From the NCBI GenBank assembly GCA_963556145.1, contig OY744470.1:3472001-3536000 (forward strand): 64,000 bases of DNA. The letters are read 5' to 3'. This DNA comes from Hygrocybe punicea (taxonomy: Eukaryota > Basidiomycota > Agaricomycetes > Agaricales > Hygrophoraceae). This document shows positions 21,301-33,300 of the stretch, one piece after another. Position numbers and translations under genes: made by a program. The notes beneath the pieces were generated by a model that ran no database searches, had not been told where the DNA came from, and was given only the letters and a program-made list of their open reading frames with translations. Numbering within the stretch: the first letter of the stretch is position 1; every line of letters starts with the position of its first letter.

Positions 21301-24300
21301 GAGAGGGTGAGGGTGATGGAGATGGAGGAGGACTGGGATAGGGAGAGGGAGAGGGAGCAGGGGTGGGATGTACATACCTCTCCTGTTTCCGTCGTCCTCG
21401 TCGTCTTCGTCTGCATCTCCGCCGTCCTCGTCCCGTCGTCCTCGTCCGCGTCTCCGCCGTCCTCGTCCCCGTCGTCCCCGTCGCTGTCGTACCCGTTCCC
21501 GTCGTTCCCGTCGTCGTCGTCATCGTCCTCGTTGTCGTCGTCATCCGCATCTCCGTCCCCGTCGTCGTTCTCGTCGTCACCTGGATGGTTGTCATCGTCC
21601 CCCGGATGGTCGTCGTCGTCTCCGTCGTCCTGTCGTCCCGTCGCTATCCTTCTCCGCCCCGTCGTCCCCTCGCCGGCCGTCTGTGACCTCGTCGACTGTC
21701 CTCGTCGTTGCTGTCGTGGTTGTCTCGGCCGTCCGTCCTGGTCGTTGGCGCATCCTCGTTTCCGCCATCCTCACGGTGGCCGTTTTCGTTGGCTTCCGTT
21801 CTGTTTGCTGGCGCGTTGTGTTCTGCTGTTGGGTGTTCGGAATCGCCTGTTTGGCGTGGGGTAGCTGGAAAAGGTCAACAATTAGTAAAGAACACAAGTT
21901 AAAATCAGAAATTTACCTCGGGTGCTCCTCTGCACCCATCTCCCGTTGTTGACGCGTTGTTGAAAACAACGCTTGAACTCGCGCGGGAAAGCCAACCGGC
22001 AGTTGCCGATTTCCAAAACGGGTTCGAGTTGCCAAACATGGAAGTGTCGCTGAAGCTTTTGAATCTTCTAGCATGCACAACAATGCATGCATACCCAAAG
22101 TGAAATCCTCAAAAGGTGTAAATATGGTATATCTACCCTCATACTAAAATTTGTATTTTATTCGGCCCTGCATCAAGAGCTATTCACAATTTATTCCATT
22201 CCTCTGCCAGAATTGGACCCTTAATGATCTAACTTTGTCTTAAAAATCTGAAATTAATCTCAGGAGTACTTTAATGAGTACTCATTGTGGTACACATAAG
22301 TGCCTGATTGTTGGTGGACCAGCACCTTTGTTTCAGCCAAGCAAATGCACAGAATTGTGCATTGTGGCTGACCCATCAACCAAGTCCGAACTTCAAGTTC
22401 AGCTTTACTTTGAACCTTTCATTTCTTGGCTACAACAGATTCTGGGACCACCAAGTGCCAGGCACTGATCATCAATACAATAGATACTTTACATAGTAGT
22501 TTCACAATTATTCTCATATTTTTCAGAGCAATATTGGTAAAGTAGCATTTGAAGGGTCCGAAATTGGCAGGGAGGTATCAATGAATCATGGATATCTCTC
22601 TATGTATGCCATAATAAAATACAAAATTTGGGGGGGACGTAGTTAGAGGCTAATTCTATCCCTACATGGTCTTAAATGTGCTACACAGTTGTTGTGCTCC
22701 ATGCAATTACACTGAGAAAAGTAAGATCTTGGTTACATATAAGGCAACTCGCGCCCGTTTGGGCAATCGGCAACCTCCGGCGTGGGTTCAAATCGTCGCG
22801 TACTCCACGATGCGTCCACGAGAACAGCAACAGCAGCAAAATCAAGTAGAAGGTAAGTAGATTTCTCAAAATTTATTACTATTACTACGCTAGCTAATAT
22901 TATTGTTTTTATGAAGGACTTTCTCACTGCCGCGCCTGGAATTGACCGCAACACGCATGCCCGCGCCATGTCACGTCAACGCCCAACTGAAGGGCCGAAA
23001 CGGCGGATGGCAGGCAACGACGAGGACAGAGGCGACGAGGGCACAGACGGCCAGCCGGGGAAGACGACGGGGACGGAGACGGCCAGCGAAGAGACGACAG
23101 GACGACGGAGTCAACGACCATCCAGGGATCGACGAGGACGATGACGGGGACGGAGACGGGGACGACGACGGGGACGGAGACGGGGACGACGACAACGAGG
23201 ACGACGTTGGGAACGGGGACAACGGGGACGGGAACGACGGGGACGGCCAGCTAGGGGACGACAGGACGACGCAGACGACGACGACGATCCATCGGACGAC
23301 GAGGATGACGACGACAACGACGAGGATGAAGACGACGAGAGGAATGACGGGAACGGGAACGACAGGGACCGGAACGGCGGGGACGATGGGGACGGGAACG
23401 GGAACGGGAACGAGGGGGACGAGGACGGCGGAGACGTAGACGAAGACGACGAGGACAACGGGAACGTATGTACAGTCCACTCTCCTCCCTCTCTCCGTCT
23501 CCGTCTCCGTCTCCGTCTCCGTCTCCGTCTCCGTCTCCCTCCCTTCCCTGCTGCCTTCCCACCTTCCCTCTTCTCCCACTCCCACTCCCTTCTCCCACTC
23601 CCACCTTCCTCCCACTCCACACCCACCTATCTTCCTCTCACCTGCCTTCTGCCCTTCACTATTTAATTATGTATTTGGATAAAATAATCATTAAATTTAT
23701 GTGTCTATTTTAAGTAATAGTGAGGTAATTGAGCAATATTAAATAGAAAAGCACAATATTCCAAGTGGGGTAAGTTCTGATTTTGTCATAGATTGTCATT
23801 GGGAATAAGTAGCTCCTGTAATGGCTGATAGCTGATAGTAAAAGTAAGATATTGTGCATTGTCAAAATAATAATTTTTTAATTTTGCTATTCCCTGTGCT
23901 TTGAATAAGTGCATTCAAATTATATTATGTGGTACATGTGTGTCATGTGCAGATTGAAAATTTTTGATTACTTTATATGGCAGTTTCTGAATAAATATTG
24001 GCTTGAGCTGGTGTGAGCTCTGTCAATGTTTGGAACATGAAATACATGCAGGCAAAGTGGGATGTGATGCAAGCCTGTCGACTGACATGAGCCCATGTTG
24101 CAGCAAGAGCTGGACACTGGTCAACCCAATGCTGCAGGGAGAGGTGGGCCAGGGTCAACCCTTTTCTGCAGCAAAAGCTGGGCATGGCAACACAGTGCTG
24201 GAACACTAGCCAGACCCTAGTGAACCCAAGCCTGCCCCATCAGTGGGTCCAGGATCAACCCAATGCTGCAGAACGAGCTGTGCCCCCGGCAACCTATCCT

Positions 24301-27300
24301 GCAGCAAGTGCTGGACCTGGGTCAACCCATTGCTGCAGCAATAGCTGGATCCCGGTCAACACAAGCCCTGCAGCAAGTGCTGGACCTGGGTCAACCCAGT
24401 GCTGCAGCAATAGCTGGATCCCGGTCAACACAAGCCCTGCAGCAAGTGTTGGGCCAGGGTCAACCAAGTGCTGCAGCAATAGCTGGATCCCGGTCAACAC
24501 AAGCCCTGCAGCAAGTGTTGGGCCAGGGTCAACCAAGTGCTGCAGCAATAGCTGGATCCCGGTCAACACAAGCCCTGCAGCAAGTGCTGGACCTGGGTCA
24601 ACCCAGTGCTGCAGCAATAGCTAGGCCGAGGTCAACCCAATGCTGTGGCAATAGCTGGGCCCAGGTCGACCTGGTGCTGCAGCAAGAGCTGGGGCCAGGT
24701 CAACCCAATCCTGCAGCAATAGCTGGCCCAGGTCGACCCAATGTTGCAGCAATAGCTGGGCCCAGGTCGACCTGGTGCTGCAGCAATAGCTGGATCCTGG
24801 TCAACCCAAGCCCTGCAGCAGGTGCTGGACCTGGGTCCACCAATGCTGCAGCAATAACTGGCCCTGGGTTGACCCGGTGCTGCAGCAAGAGCTGGGGCCA
24901 GGTCAACCCAGTGCTGCAGCAATCACTGGCTCCCGGTCCACCCAAGCCCTGCAGCAGGTGCTGGACCTGGGTCAACCCAGTGCTGCAGCAATAGCTGGAC
25001 CCTGGTCAACCTACCCTGCAGCAAGTGCTGGGCCAGGGTCAACCAAGTGCTGCAGCAATAGCTGGATCCTGGTCAACCCAAGCCCTGCAGCAGGTGCTGG
25101 ACCTGGGTTGACCCAATGCTGCAACAAGAGCTGGACCTGGGTTGACCCAATGCTGCAGCAAGAGCTGGGCCCAGGTCGACCCAGTGCTGCGGCAAGAGCT
25201 GGGACCAGGTCAACCCAATGCTGCAGCAATAGCTGGCCCTGGGTTGACCCGGTTCTGCAGCCAGAGCTGGGGCCAGGTCAACCCAATGCTGCAGCAACAG
25301 CTGGGACCAGGTCGACCCAATGCTGCAGCAATATCTGGCCCAGGTCAACCCAATGCGGCAGCAATAGCTGGGCCCAGGTTGACCTGGTGGTGCAGCAATA
25401 GCTGATCCTGGTCAACCCAAGCCCTGCAGCAGGTGCTGGACCTGGGTCAACCCAATGCTGCAGCAATACCTGGGACCAGGTTGACCTGGTGCTGCAGCAA
25501 TAGCTGATCCTGGTCAACCCAAGCCCTGCAGCAGGTGCTGGACCCGGGTCAACCCAGTGCTGCAACAATAGCTGGGCCCAGGTCAACCCAATGCTGCAGC
25601 AATGGCTGGGCCCAGGTTGACCCTGTGCTGCAGCAAGAGCTGGGACCAGGTCAACCCCATCCTGCAGCAATAACTGGCCCTTGGTTGACCCGGTGCTGCA
25701 GCAAGAGCTGGGGCCAGGTCAACCCAGTGCTGCAGCAATCACTGGACCCCAGTCACCCCACCCTCCAGCAAGTGCTGGGCCCTAGTCAACCCAGTTCTGC
25801 AGCAAAAGCTGCATCTGGGTCAACCCAACCGTCCTGGAATAGCTGCCCTGGGTTAACCGACTCCATGGCAGAGCTGACACCAGGTTGACCCAACCAGCCA
25901 CCCTTGACCAGCAAGAACTGTACCTGGGTCAACCTACCACACCACATTTCCCCAGCAAGTGCTGTCTTTTGGGTTAACCTACCCCCCCAGCAAGCAACTG
26001 CGCTATGTGTACCTACCTTTTGCAACTATATCTGCGATCGGGTTAACCAAAATGACTGGGTCTACTGTGTTTAATTTGTGGATTGTTGATACTGAAACGT
26101 ATTTCACAACAAACAGGTTTATATCGGAATGCGACTACATCATGAGGATGGAGCCCGCCGCTTCAATGTCAAATACATATTTTGGCCCGAGTTCCTTCAT
26201 GCAATACTTCGCCATCAAGACAAAGGCGATACGTGGCAAAAGTTCGCATCGGCAGATTGTGTATTTGGTGGTGTGGATATGGGAATGTCATACATGTAAT
26301 ATTGACATTGCTTTAATTAATTCTGCTCCGTTTTCGCTGCATTATACTGATGTCTTGACAGCGGTAACCAATACGGATTGACACTGGAAAATGTGTCGAT
26401 TTTCATGACTGGCATGGACGAACTCTGTCGAACGGCACACATCTGGCCGCCTCCGAAGCAGATGAACACAGTCCATTCAAAATGGATACAAAATCAAAAC
26501 TTGCTTTATGTCGCTTTGAATGTAACGCATACGATACGCCCTCAAGCAAAATTATTAAATGATGGCGACCAATTCCCACCGAATATTGTCTTGAAACGGA
26601 CACACAGCGACACCGGTCATCACGTCCTATTACCTGGCGACGCCAAGCGAAATTGGGAATACATGCGCAATAACTGTGAGGTTCCAGGTTCACGTTGGTT
26701 TGGGCAAACGTACATCGAACCACTGAGTAAGATGGGCGAATGGCGTGTGTTTCTAGTTGGTGGAAAGGTCGTGTATACGGTGCACACCCTGTACAACAAG
26801 GAAAGCAAGTCCTGGAAGTGGGATATCGTCTCAAGTTTCTATACCTTGGATGAGTTAAGGTGAGTGCCCTTCATTTTCACTTGTCATATCATATGTATGA
26901 TTGTCTTAACTTTGTCAGAATATTTCAAACGCAGGGGACTCTATTGAAGACGGTGGTGTGCAATCCGGACAGGGGCGCCATTTCTATTCGAGAGCAAGGC
27001 AGAAATGAGTTCTTCGACTTTGTCCAAAAGACCTATGAAGGGCTTTATGCGATAGAGTCCAATATGGTTGGTGGAAAACCATCGATGAGTGTTTTTTGCC
27101 GTATGGACATATCGCTCATTGTGGATTCCAAAACGGATACTGTGTCCTATTTCGTGAACGAGGTGGAACGTTATCACACATGCAGCCTCTGGTCGAACAT
27201 GAAGTCAGGTCCGAAATCCGTTCGAGCACCCATTGGCTCATTAGCAGACACTTTTGCAGGGGTTTTCTATAAATGGTTGATTGACATCAAAGGTCCATAC

Positions 27301-27312
27301 TCATATTTGTAA
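18390..27312 (+). CDS. ATP-grasp-like protein gene with a 7.1-kb element in its first intron
   Basis: Exons 18390-18956, 26117-26295, 26362-26859 and 26919-27312 join in phase to 545 codons. The N-terminal part is Cys-rich (CMHICPGRKC, CLLW, CQRHVGSAHQHPKC, CPQSVC), then a linker (PPRKRLSSDSE). The C-terminal half has ATP-grasp-like features: NIVLKRTHSDTGHHVLLP (nucleotide-binding Lys and Gly loop), WFGQTYIEPLSKMGEWRVFL, GKVVYTVHT, and CRMDISLIVD...YFVNEVE, where R, D, N and E match metal-binding positions of the fold. ATP-grasp enzymes join an acid to an amine or thiol using ATP; the substrate here is unknown. The foldback element 18975-26067 lies between donor GTAATG (18957) and acceptor CAG (26116); without it the intron would be 60 nt. 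Coding sequence is intact, but correct splicing over 7 kb of palindrome is doubtful. Family assignment is by motif only. Confidence 0.7.
18990..20690 (+). repeat. Left satellite arm of foldback copy 1
   Basis: Degenerate 33-36 bp tandem units: GGGTTGACC, then CAGCTATTGCTGCAGCA. GTCAACC/GGTTGACC switches orientation in some units, so single units also form small palindromes. Frames reading LLQHWVDPGPAP in this region arise from the repeat, not from a gene. Confidence 0.92.
20790..23960. repeat. Inner arms and centre of foldback copy 1
   Basis: 20790-21100 and 23650-23960 are matching AT-rich blocks in opposite orientation. 21110-21340 and 23490-23640 carry G/A-rich (or C/T-rich) simple sequence. 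21370-21860 and 22930-23470 are trinucleotide tracts (GTC / GAC). The two arms of the centre share GGCAACTCG...CCCGTTT and an exon-like end followed by GTAA, but diverge more than the outer arms. 22100-22740 is unique sequence. Confidence 0.75.
24080..26050 (-). repeat. Right satellite arm of foldback copy 1
   Basis: Reverse-oriented tandem units matching the left arm. A higher-order duplication is visible at 24330-24600, where a 76-bp block (GCTGGATCCCGGTCAACACA start) repeats nearly unchanged about four times, an expansion not present in the left arm. Confidence 0.9.
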
Positions 27313-27399
27313 TATTATCTGTACAGTCAATGGATCGGTTCGCGTTTATTTCACAAAACAGACATAAGATACAAATATAAATGATGCTAAGTGGAGCAA

Positions 27400-29447
27400 T
27401 CATTTCGGCACTCCCAAGACCATGACCCATTGCACATTGAGTGAAATGCTCTTCATCATGTCATCTACACGCTTGAATGTATTGATGGTGTGTCCAACAA
27501 CGACACAGGATCCTGCAGGGATATTGTGCGGGAAGATGGGTAGTTGCTGGAGCGATATGAGAGTGGACATGAAGTCCGCTTTGACTTTGCGTGCATCATA
27601 GATGGGCACTGACAACACATACTTAAGATATCAATTTATATTAGACGACCGGATGCTTACCAATATCGTAAAATGATAGAGCGGCCTTATGATAAGATGG
27701 AGTGGGTCGACGAGTGAATGGACTAAGTTGTACATTTTTGGATGTCGATGCCTCTATGAAAATTGATTAGGAATTACAACTAAAAATGATTAATGCACAA
27801 ACTGGGAGATGTATCCATTCCACTTGCTGTGGTCGTTGAGAAGGACACATAGTCCTTATACAGTTGGGCCCGAAATTCGGACTCGCGAATCACCATTCCA
27901 ATAGCACCGACATATCGCTCCCATTCCCCTTGAAGTAGTGCACCCTGTATAACCTTGACCGGCTTTGTATTGCCACCAATCTTGGGCTCATCGAGAAAGC
28001 AGGACTCCACTATGATGACCGATGTAAAGATCGTCGGCATTCCACCTCCGACTGCATGAAAGAAGTTGTGACCAAATGCACCAGTGGAGATATGGGCAGG
28101 GTTATCACGAGAGAGATTAGAGTACCTCCCAGATCTATCAAATGTAATGGCAGAAACCAATAACCTATATTATATCCAATGAATCGACCAAATTGACCTC
28201 AAATTGCTGTTCAAATAACGTACTTTCTGTTGATCTTGTAGATGTCAGTGATGATATCACTGAACTGTGGGTTGCCATTCCCAATTGCACTGGACCAGGA
28301 TACCATTGCTGCTGCCCTGAATGGTTATGAGTAAATGACAAGGGTATAAATGCAATTGCATACTTGATATTGACACAGTCTTGGTAGGTGTCAACAAGTT
28401 GAGGATCCCTCGTGCCAATATCGGACTCATCAACGTTTGGAGATGGTAAGCTAGATTCACGACATCTACATCAAACACCACGGTGTAATAAGATCCAACA
28501 CACCTGGTGATCTGCGTCAGTGCATAGGTCAGATCTCCTTCATCGCCACTGGAGCCTTTATCATCGTCGGTATCATCGAGCATGATGGCCTTCGTGGACT
28601 TCGACTTCTTGGATGGAGTATTAGAAACGCTGTTACAATTAATGAATGAGAATATTCATATCGGCACGTAAAATACACACGAAATTGGCTTATCGGGGTT
28701 CTTCATCAAGGCTACTTTGCGACGATGCCTAAACAGTCAAACGATTTGTTTGAACAAATGGATATGTCTATGATAACCGAACAACTCACTTAGAACCGTA
28801 ATCCTCTTCCTCTTCCTCTTCCTCCTCTTCCTCACCGTCTCGTGATTGATTAGATGCAGCTTTCAATTTCTTGGTGGGGGAAGGCGTTTTACTATAGATA
28901 ACCTGTCAATGATGAGACAATACCTATGAAAAATATTTACACATTGTCGTCATTGTCGGTGACATTGGGAGATGACATTTGACGTTTCTTTCCACTGTAA
29001 CAGATTGATATCATGGTGGATATATTTGATATTGAAACACTAACACGTCTTTAACGTTGCGAAACTTGACGGAATGCCTAGGAGGATATTGATATTTGTT
29101 AACTCATATTGGATAACAATGATATGTGATTATAGATACCTTGTGAGCGTTGACGGTGCCATTACACTGCCAGTGCTTTGAATACTGACGGCATCATCAT
29201 TAGCATCGGACAAAGCCACACTGTCCATTGGTCAAAAATAGATAACGATTAAAACGATGACACATACATATCATCATCAGCCCAAGTCTTGATGACCTTC
29301 TTCCGCTTCTCGATTGTTGCAGAAGGCCGTCTTTAGTGCATGCAATAGAAACTTCAGTTATACCGAGTAAAATAGGGATGCATACATGGTGGCCTTGGAT
29401 TTTGCTTTCGAGTTTGATTTCGTGGCGGTGGACTTCTTGGGAGGCAT
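27400..29447 (-). CDS. Multi-exon protein of unknown function with a charged N-terminal half
   Basis: I do not recognise the family. The first exon starts MPPKKSTATKSNSKAKSKAT at 29447. Many short exons follow (RRPSATIEKRKKVIKTWADD; VALSDANDDAVSIQ; HSVKFRNVKDV; GKKRQMSSPNVTDNDDN; TPSPTKKLKAASNQSRDG plus an acidic run; VSNTPSKKSKSTKAIMLDDT), separated by introns of about 50-60 nt. The second half is more globular: YYTVVFDVDVVNLAYHLQTL, then HNFFHAVGGGMPTIFTSVII, CFLDEPKIGGNTKPVKVIQG, EWERYVGAIGMVIRESEFRA, and a last exon ending VQWVMVLGVPK with a stop at 27400. The Lys/Ser-rich and acidic first half suggests a nuclear protein. It lies tail-to-tail with the ATP-grasp-like gene, 87 bp apart. Exon borders in 27620-28500 were not all fixed. 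Confidence 0.6.
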
Positions 29448-29889
29448 TGGAGAGCGGTAAAAGTTGATGGAATAGTGGATATCATCTCCACTCACGCTTT
29501 AAATCACTCAAAAACAATAAGCTATGAATTTAAGATGAATCGGTGAATCCAAAACTTCAACAATAACATCAGAGGATCCACCATTGGCACATGCTCATAT
29601 ACCAAACGAGGCTTCTTGGGCCATGTACTCCATGCAAAGCGCAAAGGTATGCATGAAAAATGGATGACTGTCCACATGATATTCGCCACAAGTTTATACT
29701 GGTAGATTTCATGAATTGTTGACAAATTCAATTAAAGTTAGGAATGGAGACTAAACAAAAAGGGGTATTCATAAAACAAAAATGCATAATGCCAAATTAA
29801 GAAACATGGGGTATACTAACGGATATTGATGCATAATGGATAGGGGCTAATTTTAATGCTGTGCACACATATACTGTGATGCAGAATTA
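29448..29889. other. Spacer between divergent genes
   Basis: AT-rich sequence between the start of the minus-strand gene at 29447 and the plus-strand gene. A TTTAAA lies near 29502. I see no other signal. Confidence 0.35.
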
Positions 29890-31365
29890 ATGCGGAAAAG
29901 CTGGAGTACATGCTTGACTATACCATATCCAAACCAGACAGCTGACAACCAACATTATGTGGTGCATTTGAAAGACATGGAAAGGATCCGTATTATGCAA
30001 AATGACGCAAACTTCAATATTGAAGAATGCAATACAAAAACAAAAGCAAAACGGATCCTGAAAGCTATCATCACATGGACATCAAAAGCCAATATGGATA
30101 TGATCGGTGATGGCGGAAGATATAATCCATGAAGTGGACAAAATTGTGCCACGCAATATACATCTCACCACTGCTTTGTACGTGATGGACAACTATTACA
30201 ACTTCAAGGGTGCATGTTAGCAATATCCACCATATATATACTGGCTAGTATTTGACACCAAATTGACAGCTGAACATCTGCAGGAAATCATATCTGCACG
30301 CTTAGACGATGATGAAAGTCAGCTTGCGAAGGCCACAAACGTAAGTCATTGGATTTGAAAAGGTATATCATATTGACCGCATTGCCAGATTGCAAATGTC
30401 AATATTGTGCATGTTGACTCTCCAAATTGCTGGAAGTTTACACTTCCAACCAATGATGAATCCGAACATCAAGAATTGGTATTAAGTTTGCAAGCGATTT
30501 TGGTGGCGAAAGATCTTCCACCCATAACAACCAGGTATGTGCTAAATTCGTATCAATTCCTTGAATACCATTCTGATGAATCACTGCAATAGTCAACCAG
30601 AACGCCGAACGCCCTTCATACGTCAAAGCATAGTCGTAACTGGCCTTGATACAACGGGCTTTCAATCCTATATCGATAACCTTCGGATTCTGCACCAGAA
30701 ACTGGCTCGTCAATTTCCTGACAAAGCAATGCAAGCTTTTACGCCTTCTACATACATGGATTACATGGCACTCGCAATAGGAACCCGATATTTCACTGAT
30801 CGCCGACATGACAACACTTCCTCTCACATTCCATTCGAGTATGTCATCGATCCAAAAGGCATATTAACCTCACTTGCGAATTCCCGCTACTTTCATGGCC
30901 AGGACAATTGCGTACTTTATTACAAGTTGAAGTCTGATAGAAATCGACATTGGTGAGTGACGATGAATTGGGATCACATCCCTACTGATGGAAATATTTA
31001 TTAGCTTCATTCCAACAAACCCAACTTGCTTTAGAATCGGTGATATAGTGGAGGTTCAGTTTACAATATCGGCAGTTCCGGTAAAGAAGGATAAATTCAA
31101 GATGATTCTGAATCTACGGTCATTGGCACTAGTAGACAGTGACTTCACAGAGGTAACACTTTAATACATCAAGAATTAAATGAATACTGATGTATATTCT
31201 CAGGAAGCAACTATGATTCGCAACAAGACAGCTTTGCCTACACCAACTACACAGCCCAGAATAGCCATCAAACGGCATGTTGGGTATGTGGAAGAGGGTA
31301 ATGATGCAGAGGGTGTTGTGGAAACAAGGCAACGCTTCTATAATATGAATATAGACCGATGCTAA
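29890..31365 (+). pseudogene. Unknown agaricomycete-type family gene, probably broken
   Basis: Exon-like stretches read in order: MRKSWSTCLTIPYPNQTADN to about 30130; YWLVFDTKLTAEHLQEIISA ending at a GTAAGT near 30340; IANVNIVHVDSPNCWKFTLP to 30535, where GTATGT starts an intron ending CAATAG near 30593; then QSIVVTGLDTTGFQSYIDNL to PFEYVIDPKGILTSLANSRY, FHGQDNCVLYYKLKSDRNRH to 30954; CFRIGDIVEVQFTISAVPVK...FKMILNLRSLALVDSDFTE to 31152; and a last exon stopping at 31363. The last two parts resemble a protein family common and unnamed in mushroom genomes. A TAG near 30214 interrupts the frame and I found no splice that removes it, so I list it as probably broken. No function is known to me. 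Confidence 0.5.
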
Positions 31366-31451
31366 TGTATAATATTGTATGTGTACTCAACCCGTTGATA
31401 TGTTACAGCTGTTTTGCTATCTGATGGCAGCAACTGCACCTTTTTGAATCG

Positions 31452-31922
31452 ATTGAGAAATTTGGACTTGGTAGAATTTTGGGTGCTGTGTTTTGTATCT
31501 CATGAAATACTATTTGGATTAAGATGGTTATACAGGGAAGTTGTACTATGTCTTGAGGACTATCTACGCCTGTAATTACATTTGAACAATATTTAGGATA
31601 TAGTGAGTTGTTGATGAAATAAAAGGTAGACCAGTACTTTTTGACGCCCAAAATGATACTGTCAAATTATGACATCGAAAGAGCTCATATGAAGAAGACT
31701 GGAGGGAGAAGGTTGTTCATCTTTTCAAGGCCTAGAAGTACATATACCATATTCTTCTCTATTTTTGTCCTTTGAGCCGTCATTGCATCTGTACTATGTT
31801 TGTCTGTCACTAGGCTCGAAATACAACCAGAATCATAAACTGTATAACCATCTTGATCCAAGCAGTATTTCATGAGATACAAAACACAGCACCCAAAATT
31901 CTACCAAGTCCAAATTTCTCAA
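31452..31922. repeat. 84-bp inverted repeat with 304-bp spacer
   Basis: 31452-31535 and 31840-31922 are near-perfect inverted copies (ATTGAGAAATTTGGACTTGG...GATGGTTATACAG). The spacer holds only short frames. It may be a small foldback or two opposed fragments of one element. Confidence 0.8.
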
Positions 31923-33300
31923 TGTGCCTTTTTGCTGAAAAGATGAGAATGAGCTATTGAAAATCCATTATCTACCTATAATCCAGATTTAATGTTTGCA
32001 TATTCTCTTTGTATCACCACTGGATAGCTAACTATATCCAATGTTCAATGTGTACTGATCACATATGACAATAGTAACCTGAACATATTGACCGAACACA
32101 TTGACCGAACACACCGAACATGTCCAATATGTTCGGTTTGTGGTCCATGAAACTGAATTACAATTCATTGTACAAATTCAATCAAACGACCTTTACTTCG
32201 CATATGTGATGCATAACCTTTTGTTCAAAGACGTGTCATATTAACTGGACGAAATCTGCAGGTACAACAAGCATATTTACTCCTTTATATCTAAATTGAT
32301 GATGAAATTCACTGCTGTACTGAGAAGCCTATGTTGCTATGTTCCTGCATTGATACCATTGGATTGTATCTTGGCCCAACCTTCACTTCTTCCCATCCTG
32401 CCATAAATATGATGCTTTGCTATTTAATAATTGCTTTCCAATCATATTATTTTGTTCTGGCATGATTGGAGCTTCTCTTGAACTAATTATGTTCCTTGTC
32501 CTTGTGTCTGGATCTCGAATCATTATGCAGTTGACTGCATTTATTGTACTATTTTCGTGTCCTTTGATGAAACATCAACAAATTATACACCTCACCCTTA
32601 TGAGCCCATTCAATGAATACATTGAAACAGCATCTGGGGTACCAATGTGTGAACTCCATAGTTTCTCAATGTTGATAGCTCTGCTTGCACTTTCTCTGCT
32701 TCAATATGGGATGTCAAATATGGCACATAATGCACATCCAACAACTGTCCAGACTTTTATTTCTGCTATTATTTGTGCAATTGCAATGCCCCGGATTCAG
32801 GTAGGGACATCTGCAAAACACTTTGTGCCGAAAAATGATGAACCCGCTGGTTAAACCAGTGTTAAACCTGTTCCTTGTGATTCCAATGTACATAGCTGTT
32901 ATATGTATCTGTAAACAAAGATATCATATCTGGTTCATTCAGTCTATATTGCACTGGCAATTCCTCAGAATACAGCAGGGATACTAGTTGGACAATACAG
33001 AACTCTCAGTACTGTTCAGACAGGTTTTCAACTCATCCATATGTCATAATGCACATTACACCAACAAAGAATACGATTATTGTCATGAAGTCGACTTAGC
33101 AGTGGACTACACTTTCCCAACTTGGCACCTTTGATCTGGTGACCTTATTGTTCTTGCTCATTTGAGACAACAAATTCTCACAGTTACAAAGTCAGCAGTC
33201 ACACGGTTTCAAATTTATTCACAGGGCTTCAAAATTGTTCCCACAGTTTGCAACAATTGTTCCCACGGCTTGGCAAATTAGAGTCTGACCCTGAGTTGAA
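31923..33300. other. AT-rich spacer with a CCGAACA relic
   Basis: No gene that I can support. At 32090-32142 a short stretch (GACCGAACACACCGAACATG and following GTTCGGT) matches the core of the 81-bp unit at 17.5-18.1 kb, so it is a dispersed relic of that repeat. The 145-codon frame near 32417-32854 has no domain and ordinary non-coding composition. Confidence 0.5.

Larger units (their letters stand above)
18975..26067. mobile_element. Palindromic foldback transposon, copy 1 (7093 bp)
   Basis: The ends are inverted repeats starting CAGTAGACCCAGTC, and the element is flanked by the 7-bp duplication TGTTTAA (18968-18974 and 26068-26074). Each arm is ordered: terminal repeat, about 1.7 kb of degenerate tandem units of roughly 33-36 bp (core GGGTTGACCTGGGCCCAGC plus GCTGCAGCA), an AT-rich block, a GGGAGTGG/trinucleotide block, and a central part. 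The right arm repeats the order in reverse. No transposase is visible, so it should be non-autonomous. The 7-bp duplication and long tandem-filled arms fit foldback elements; the superfamily cannot be fixed from sequence alone. A second copy of nearly the same length (7094 bp) lies inverted at 53.2-60.3 kb. Confidence 0.95.

Noticed and set aside
21152..21952. Arg-, Ser- or Val-rich frames in trinucleotide tracts
   Set aside because: Simple GTC/CGT repeats give open frames in every phase; no domain.
18990..26050. Many 60-240 codon frames with LLQHWVDPGPA or CCSNSWAQVNP repeats
   Set aside because: They follow the tandem satellite in all frames and both strands, and the same peptides appear in both arms; no sign of selection for coding.
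31685..31882. Retroviral-type protease (YDSGCISSLVT)
   Set aside because: The DSG resemblance is too short, the frame is only 65 codons and part of it lies in the inverted-repeat arm.
32417..32854. 145-codon hydrophobic frame
   Set aside because: No membrane-protein pattern beyond T-rich composition, no introns, no family resemblance.
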